A DNA stretch of 6,128 bases from Candidatus Gastranaerophilales bacterium. GTDB lineage: Bacteria; Cyanobacteriota; Vampirovibrionia; Gastranaerophilales; Gastranaerophilaceae. Under the pieces are notes generated by a model. The model did not search any database, was not told the origin of the DNA, and saw only the letters and a list, made by a program, of their open reading frames with translations. The stretch spans positions 1-6,128 of the forward strand of contig CALVER010000094.1 of the NCBI GenBank assembly GCA_944326625.1. Direction: 5' to 3'. A program made the translations under genes and the position numbers. Positions 5,999 through 6,128 of this stretch are shown here, in pieces. Within the stretch, counting starts at the first letter, position 1. Each line of letters begins with the position of its first letter.

Positions 5999-6128
5999 AT
6001 GAAAACAAACACTACAAAAGCGGTTCAGATAGTCACCCCCCCCCGAGGTTGACACTATATAAGGGTTTTACCCTTGCTGAGGGTGCTACGCACGTAGGTA
6101 TGTGTGACAATGTTCGTAGATGTGCCTT
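5999..6128 (+). CDS. 5' end of a prepilin-like gene, frame broken at a nine-C run (phase-variable or frameshifted)
   Basis: From the ATG at 5999 the frame encodes MKTNTTKAVQIVTPPRG and stops at TGA 6050-6052. If the C run at 6036-6044 had ten C instead of nine (or seven), the frame would stay open to the right edge. It would then read on through PPPRLTLY and KGFTLAEGATHVGM to CDNVRRCA. GFTLAE fits the class III (type IV pilin-like) prepilin peptidase motif G-FTLxE, although the residues after it (GATHVGM) are not the hydrophobic helix a pilin needs. The peptide ends at a codon beginning TT, which could be Phe. I infer that a second FTLAE followed by a hydrophobic helix lies beyond the edge, making this a type IV pilin or pseudopilin exposed at the cell surface. 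Strong promoter and ribosome binding site signals argue against a dead relic. The alternatives are an assembly error in the homopolymer or a true pseudogene. An in-frame ATG at 6100 could give a shorter leader. Confidence 0.55.
6036..6044 (+). repeat. Homopolymeric C(9) tract near the start of the prepilin-like gene
   Basis: Nine consecutive C follow codon 12 of the gene starting at 5999. It is the only long G or C homopolymer in a window otherwise dominated by A and T runs. Runs of this type slip during replication and switch surface genes on and off in other bacteria. With nine C the gene is off (TGA at 6050). With eight it stops at a TAA six codons after the run. With seven or ten it is open to the window edge. 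Confidence 0.8.
6061..6084 (+). repeat. Two overlapping short inverted repeats (alternative hairpins)
   Basis: AAGGG (6061-6065) pairs with CCCTT (6071-6075) around TTTTA. The overlapping ACCCT (6070-6074) can instead pair with AGGGT (6080-6084) around TGCTG. The two hairpins use the same central arm and cannot form together. They lie inside the coding region of the prepilin-like gene, so their sequence may simply reflect codon content. Confidence 0.4.

Noticed and set aside
6049..6060. TTGACACTATAT resembling promoter boxes
   Set aside because: The TTGACA and the TATA-like bases are only 1-2 bases apart, and no -10 lies at 16-18 bases spacing; it is part of the coding frame.
6086..6097. CTACGCACGTAG palindrome as a possible operator or att core
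   Set aside because: Only 5-base arms inside a coding frame, with no second copy in the window.
1..6128. tRNA, rRNA, CRISPR array, insertion sequence
   Set aside because: I saw no cloverleaf, no rRNA-like segment, no regularly spaced direct repeats and no transposase motif anywhere in the window.

Overview
The window is AT-rich bacterial DNA with a compact gene order and Shine-Dalgarno-led starts. My best guess at origin is a gut-associated, non-photosynthetic relative of the Cyanobacteria (Gastranaerophilales / Vampirovibrionia, 'Melainabacteria'). This rests on three things: the two membrane proteins with a QPxFxG N-terminal motif, the low GC, and a KGFTLAEGATHV prepilin-like leader at the right edge. 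I recognised these from memory and could not search, so the assignment is inference.

Layout, left to right. (1) 1-2090, minus strand: two adjacent paralogous membrane proteins of unknown function. The upstream copy is complete (519 aa). The downstream copy runs off the left edge (173 codons seen). Nine bases separate them, and the ribosome binding site of the second overlaps the stop codon of the first. A strong extended -10 promoter lies just upstream of the pair. (2) 2091-2351: a 261-base, extremely AT-rich gap with no gene, holding that promoter and A/T-only inverted repeats. (3) 2352-4458, minus strand: an RNA-processing pair, rsmE (16S rRNA m3U1498 methyltransferase) followed by a 23-base overlap with a CCA-adding enzyme/poly(A) polymerase family gene with an HD domain. 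(4) 4459-4552: a short divergent promoter region. (5) 4553-5623, plus strand: a stand-alone protein of the DUF2229 / COG3580 family, related to activators of 2-hydroxyacyl-CoA dehydratases. (6) 5642-5668: a bidirectional intrinsic terminator shared with the convergent rpsU (ribosomal protein S21, 5671-5844, minus), which is too short to stand out in a length-filtered ORF list. (7) 5845-5998: divergent promoters for rpsU and for a gene entering from the right edge.

The most interesting part is the last 130 bases. A textbook promoter (TTGACA, 17 bp, TTTAAT) and a perfect AGGAGG ribosome binding site lead to an ATG at 5999. The frame from it hits a run of nine C and stops after 17 codons. Adding one C (or removing two) opens the frame to the end of the window and gives a peptide containing KGFTLAEGATHVGM. 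That peptide includes GFTLAE, which matches the class III (type IV pilin-like) prepilin cleavage motif. GC content also jumps at this point from 20% (5901-6000) to about 52% (6032-6128). This looks like a phase-variable or frameshifted surface pilin/pseudopilin gene with a transplanted 5' cassette; an assembly error in the homopolymer is the main alternative.
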